From Isosphaera pallida ATCC 43644 (lineage in GTDB: Bacteria; Planctomycetota; Planctomycetia; Isosphaerales; Isosphaeraceae): a stretch of DNA of 64,000 bases. The stretch lies in the NCBI RefSeq assembly GCF_000186345.1, contig NC_014962.1, forward strand, positions 3,748,450 through 3,812,449, given 5' to 3'. Below, in pieces: positions 60,376-64,000 of the stretch; position 1 is the stretch's first letter, and the number at the start of each line of letters is the position of its first letter. The translations under genes were made by a program, and so were the position numbers. The notes beneath the pieces are model-generated. The model was not told the origin of the DNA and did no database searches. It saw nothing but the letters and a program-made list of their open reading frames with translations.

Positions 60376-60822
60376 ATGTTGGAGCGTCCCTCGAAAGTGT
60401 TGGTGGTGGACGATGAACACCACGTGGCCCGCCTGTTGGAGTTTATGCTGACCCGAGTCGGCTACCAAGTCGTCATCGCCCGCGATGGCGTTTCCGCGCT
60501 GGAGAAGGTGGCCGAGTCGGTGCCCGACGCGGTGTTGCTCGACCTCTTTTTGCCCAAGCTCAGCGGCGAGGAGGTGCTGAACCGTTGGCGTTCCGATCCA
60601 GCGTTGAAGGATTTGGTGGTGGTGGTGCTCAGCGGTAAGACCTACGCGCCAGCTTCCACCGCCGAATCTACTCAAGGCGACAGGGCCAACGCGCGGGTTT
60701 CCAAGCCGATCGCTCCGTCCGAACTGCTTCGCCTGCTCGCCGAGCTGGGGGTTCCGCCCCGCCGGTCGATCTCCTCTGGCACATCCTCTTCGGCTTCGTC
60801 GATCGAGGGAGCCGCGTCGTGA
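60376..60822 (+). CDS. Single-domain response regulator
   Basis: A 148-residue receiver domain: VVDDEHHVARLLEF, phospho-acceptor D56 in LLDLFLP, the switch motif VVLSGKT, and K110 in SKPI. A Ser-rich tail of about 20 residues follows. There is no output domain, so it must act by protein contact. Its stop codon overlaps the start of the next gene (TGATG), so it is translationally coupled to the phosphatase-kinase fusion, and it probably controls that protein. GGAG precedes ATG 60376 by 11 bases. Confidence 0.9.
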   Translation: MLERPSKVLVVDDEHHVARLLEFMLTRVGYQVVIARDGVSALEKVAESVPDAVLLDLFLPKLSGEEVLNRWRSDPALKDLVVVVLSGKTYAPASTAESTQGDRANARVSKPIAPSELLRLLAELGVPPRRSISSGTSSSASSIEGAAS

Positions 60823-63191
60823 TGAATCTCGCCATCCTCACCGGCTCGGAAAACGCTGTCCCCACTCCAAATGGAGAGACTCGGGACGACCCGGCCATTC
60901 TGACCGCGCGGTTTCTGGAAGCGCTGAGCGAGTTTGCCCTACGTGTGCCCAGCCAAGTCGATCTGGCGATCCTGTTCCACCAGGACACTGGCGGACCCTC
61001 CAGCTCTTCTGAGCCGATCCTGGTGGTGGGCCACCTCCCAGCCTCGGACGGTTCGTCGCTTCCGAGTCGCAAGCATCCCGTCGAGATCCAGGGGCAATTC
61101 CTGGGAACCGCGATCATCGTTTCCCAACCCCCTCCCGCGGCCGTGGCGCTTCTTGGGGAGTTTTTGGTCGATCAGGCCATCCGCACCGCGGAATGGAAGC
61201 AGGTGGAGGAGGATCTCCTCCAAGACCTTTGTGAAAGCCACGAACGCCTCGGCGCGCTGGACGAGACCCAGGTTCGCCCCTTCTCCGACACCGCGTCGCA
61301 CCTTAAGGTGATTGTGGAACGGGCTGCAGCGATCACAGCCGGTCTGCAAGCGATTTTGTGGGCCGAGGTCGAGAACCAGCTGGTCGCCAAAGTTCATCCC
61401 CCCGAACTCGCCTTGACGCCCCGCGATCCCAAACGCGGTCTTCTAGGTGCGGCCTTGAACAGCCACCAGCCGGTGGTCTGCAAATCCCATCGCGTGGTGG
61501 CCTCCTCAAGAGACGCCGAGGAAATCGAATTTGCCGCCGCCCAGGCCGTGTTGGTCGTGCCGGTTCAAACCGCCAGGGGACAACGGGTCGTTCTGGCATT
61601 CTGGCACGACCAGGAGGTGATCCCCTTCGGCACGGCGGTCATCAAACACGCCCAAGCCTTGGCTCATCAAGCGGCGATGATCTTGGAAAACGATCGACTA
61701 TTCAGCGAATCCATCGAAGCCGCACGGGAGTCAGAACGATTCAATCAACAACTTGATATTGGTTCGCGGATTCAGCAAACGCTGCTTATCAGCGCCACGC
61801 CCAAGAATTTCCCCGGTCTCTCGATCGGCGCGTTGGCCTTGCCCTCGCAGAAGGTAGACGGCGACTTCATCGAGTACATTCCCCAGACCTCCGCTTGTCT
61901 GGATTTGATCATTGGCGATGTGATGGGCAAGGGGATTCCCGCGGCGCTGACCGGAGCAGCCACCAAAAGCGAATTCCACCGCGCTTTGGGCCAGCTGATG
62001 GCGTTGGACAATTCCCGATTGCCCCGACCCGCCGACGTGGTCAACGCCGCTCATCGCCGCATTGTCGATCAACTCATCGAACTGGATAGCTACATCACCC
62101 TGAGTTACGCCCGAATCGACCTAACCCGGCGTCTGCTCACACTGGTGGATTGCGGTCACACCGGAATCATCCATCGAAGCGCGTCCAACGGCTCAATCCG
62201 CGTCCTCAAAGGAGACAACGTGCCGTTTGGCTTCTCGCCGCGCGAAGTTTACAACGAGGTGACCGTGGAGTTAGAGAAGGGGGATCTCCTGGTGTTTTTC
62301 TCCGACGGCCTGACCGAAGCCCGTCATCCCATTCAAGGCCTCTATGGACAGGAACGGTTCCAGGAATGGATCGCGCATCACGCCAATTTGGAACCCAACG
62401 ACCTAGTCAAGGCGATCGAACGAGAAATCCGCGGATACAGCGGCGAAAATCTTCAAGACGATTTAACTTGCGTAGCAATACGTATTCTTGAATGGGTTGA
62501 TGGCGAGGGGCGCGACACCCCTGCGCCGTTTCGCGTCGCGTCGTGGGACGAGGTGGGTGGCGATCGGACGTCTGGCGAGCGGATCCCAAACTCCCGGGCG
62601 TTGGTCCACCACTTTGAGAGCGTTTCGCCGGACGATCCGCCTCCTCTGCCCCGTCCCAATTCGCTCAATCAGCTTGCGGCCGCCTTGGGGGGGGTGCCGG
62701 ACACGCCGCCACCGGCCTGGGCCGCTTCGCCTCCCACTGTTTCCTACGAGGCGACCCTGCCTAGTCACTACCATCAACTCAAGAAGGTCCGTCAACTGGT
62801 GCGTGACGCCGGCGCCGCGGTCCACGCCCTGGCCGGCAGTGGCTCCTCCTGGGATCCGTTCCGACTTCACGAGGTGGAAATCGCCGTTAACGAGGCGACC
62901 ACCAACATCATCCGCCACGCTTACCGCGAGGCGACCGATCGCCATTTCCGCATTCGGGTTGACGCCCAGCCCGACCAGGTTGTAGTGCGGCTGACCGACG
63001 CTGGCGACGGCTTCCAACCTGAAACCGTCCCCATGCCCGCCCTCGACGGCCACCAAATCGGCGGGATGGGGTTGTACATTATGCGAAGCTATCTCGACGA
63101 CCTGCACTATGAACGCAGCCCCGAGGGTCTGAACACCGTAGTCCTCACCCGACGCGCCATGACCCTCCCCCCGAACGATCATGAGTTTTAA
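60822..63191 (+). CDS. GAF-PP2C phosphatase-HATPase fusion (RsbU/RsbW type)
   Basis: A 789-residue signalling protein. A GAF domain (about 165-292) is followed by an SpoIIE/RsbU-type PP2C phosphatase (about 311-545) with DGDF (346-349), GDVMGKG (365-371), FSDGLTEAR and QDDLTCVAI, and by a Pro-rich linker. A C-terminal anti-sigma-factor type HATPase (about 645-789) has the N box EIAVNEATTNIIRHAY, DAGDGF and GGMGLYIMRSYLDDL. Phosphatase and kinase on one chain act on a STAS antagonist in opposite directions. The start is coupled to the response regulator, and a STAS gene follows. Confidence 0.92.
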   Translation: MNLAILTGSENAVPTPNGETRDDPAILTARFLEALSEFALRVPSQVDLAILFHQDTGGPSSSSEPILVVGHLPASDGSSLPSRKHPVEIQGQFLGTAIIVSQPPPAAVALLGEFLVDQAIRTAEWKQVEEDLLQDLCESHERLGALDETQVRPFSDTASHLKVIVERAAAITAGLQAILWAEVENQLVAKVHPPELALTPRDPKRGLLGAALNSHQPVVCKSHRVVASSRDAEEIEFAAAQAVLVVPVQTARGQRVVLAFWHDQEVIPFGTAVIKHAQALAHQAAMILENDRLFSESIEAARESERFNQQLDIGSRIQQTLLISATPKNFPGLSIGALALPSQKVDGDFIEYIPQTSACLDLIIGDVMGKGIPAALTGAATKSEFHRALGQLMALDNSRLPRPADVVNAAHRRIVDQLIELDSYITLSYARIDLTRRLLTLVDCGHTGIIHRSASNGSIRVLKGDNVPFGFSPREVYNEVTVELEKGDLLVFFSDGLTEARHPIQGLYGQERFQEWIAHHANLEPNDLVKAIEREIRGYSGENLQDDLTCVAIRILEWVDGEGRDTPAPFRVASWDEVGGDRTSGERIPNSRALVHHFESVSPDDPPPLPRPNSLNQLAAALGGVPDTPPPAWAASPPTVSYEATLPSHYHQLKKVRQLVRDAGAAVHALAGSGSSWDPFRLHEVEIAVNEATTNIIRHAYREATDRHFRIRVDAQPDQVVVRLTDAGDGFQPETVPMPALDGHQIGGMGLYIMRSYLDDLHYERSPEGLNTVVLTRRAMTLPPNDHEF

Positions 63192-63352
63192 TCGTGATGA
63201 ATCGATCTCGACCCCGCCCGTCCCCCAACCCCACCTCGTTCGATCGTCCCCACCAACACCGCCGGCGATCCAGACCCAATCCTGCAAGCAACTTCGACCA
63301 CACACCAACGTTCCCAACCCCTTTCCTTCGTCATCTCGGAGCGCTGCGTTCC

Positions 63353-63688
63353 ATGAATCACGACATTCGCCAGGTCGCCGACGTGACCATCGTCTTACTC
63401 GATACCGAACACCTCGACGCCAGCAATTCCAAGGAGTTCCGGGCGTCGGTCAACCCCATCCTCGAATCACATTCCCATGTGGTTTTCGATATGAGTAAAA
63501 TCGCGTTCGTGGACAGCTCCGGTTGCGGCGTTCTGCTCTCGTGCCTGCGCGAACTCAATTCCCGGGGCGGCGACCTGAGACTATGCGGACTCTCACCCCA
63601 GGTCAGATCACTGTTTGAATTGGTTCGAATGCACAAGATTTTCAACATGTATGAAAGCGCTGACGAGGCGATTTCCTCGTTCGGTTGA
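63353..63688 (+). CDS. STAS-domain anti-sigma factor antagonist
   Basis: A 111-residue STAS protein of the SpoIIAA/RsbV type. The phosphorylatable serine lies in FVDSSGCGVLLSCL (S56 by analogy), and the rest of the fold (VVFDMSKIA, LRLCGLSPQVRSLFELV) is intact. It should be the substrate of both activities of the upstream fusion protein. GGAG precedes ATG 63353 by 11 bases. Open frame upstream to 63194 is unlike the family and was not included. Confidence 0.92.
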   Translation: MNHDIRQVADVTIVLLDTEHLDASNSKEFRASVNPILESHSHVVFDMSKIAFVDSSGCGVLLSCLRELNSRGGDLRLCGLSPQVRSLFELVRMHKIFNMYESADEAISSFG

Positions 63689-63777
63689 AACCGGACTGCG
63701 AAATTCGGCAGCGCAGGCTGAATCTCGGGGCACGCTGAAGGCCCCAAGCCGTTGCGTGAGGCGGCGGAACCGTCAAC

Positions 63778-64000
63778 TCAACCCTCCAGAGCGGTCAGTC
63801 GCGCAGTCAGGTCAATCGCGGCTCGACGCAGTTCCTCCCGGGCTTGGGGGGAAGCGTGATGGTAGGCTCGTTGAAAATCCTTTTGGTCGAACCAGGAGGC
63901 GATCTCTCCAAGCTGGCGCGCGACGATCCGAAGGACTTCTGAATCGTCGGCGATTAGAACTCGACGGACGGGGCCAGCTTCGAAGTGAGACTCGGCCGCG
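63778..64000 (-). CDS. Partial gene running off the window end, unknown
   Basis: The C-terminal 73 residues of a gene on the minus strand end in a TGA at 63778-63780. The visible part contains VRRVLIADDSEVLRIVARQL, GEIASWFDQKDFQRAYHHAS and a helical end RAAIDLTARLTALEG. The stretch LIADDSEVLRI resembles a receiver domain start, but what follows does not, so I make no assignment. Third codon positions are mostly G or C, supporting a real gene. Confidence 0.6.
   Translation of the reverse strand, partial: AAESHFEAGPVRRVLIADDSEVLRIVARQLGEIASWFDQKDFQRAYHHASPQAREELRRAAIDLTARLTALEG

Noticed and set aside
1-64000. CRISPR arrays, rRNA, tRNA, insertion sequences
   Set aside because: I looked through the non-coding stretches on both strands and saw no regularly spaced repeats, tRNA-like arms or transposase genes.

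Overview
The window is a GC-rich bacterial chromosome segment with no rRNA, tRNA, CRISPR array, insertion sequence or phage gene that I can recognise. The gene content points to a planctomycete, most likely of the Isosphaera group. The indications are an N-terminal LEPR-XLL-like motif (LEERQLLSA) in a surface-type protein, a secreted DUF1080 protein, several exported S9 and S41 peptidases, and many planctomycete-style proteins with Pro/Ser/Thr-rich stretches. The species call is inference; the individual gene calls rest on visible motifs.

Left part (1-16 kb): a PHP phosphoesterase, ftsY, a sigma-54-type response regulator, a lipoprotein/DUF2752 pair, a 6-phosphofructokinase, a Tat-exported ThDP enzyme, a three-gene ABC-2 exporter operon, and a single-chain RsmG-SPOUT rRNA/tRNA methyltransferase fusion. 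Middle-left (15-34 kb): two paralogous metallophosphoesterases, a prolyl-oligopeptidase, a YqeY protein, a Fur-family regulator, a tsaB-methyltransferase-fumC run, yidC, a DUF1080 protein, a PfpI-like protein, and a pgi-transaldolase-SDR run.

Middle-right (33-48 kb): an ExbB-ExbD-ExbD energiser operon with flanking membrane proteins, a secreted Pro-rich protein with a short WD40-like end, two tandem Tsp/Prc-type S41 proteases, a sigma-70-family factor and a divergent exported protein. Right part (48-64 kb): the least familiar block, a three-gene overlapping operon in which every protein has a membrane span and one is a GTPase (48159-53489). After it come a LEPR-XLL protein, a tiny very basic protein, a DPP-IV-like peptidase with a MoaD/ThiS-like ubiquitin fold protein, a RuBisCO-like protein that keeps the metal-binding lysine triad, and a partner-switching signalling cassette (receiver, GAF-PP2C-HATPase fusion, STAS antagonist).

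Several convergent gene pairs are separated by perfect GC-rich hairpins without a clear U-tract (near 4245, 7800, 28460 and 45812), which probably serve as bidirectional terminators in this genome. Central carbon genes (pfk, fumC, pgi, transaldolase) are scattered rather than in one operon. The most promising candidate for an undescribed system is the membrane GTPase module. Next are the exported ThDP enzyme, the RsmG-SPOUT fusion and the RuBisCO-like protein.
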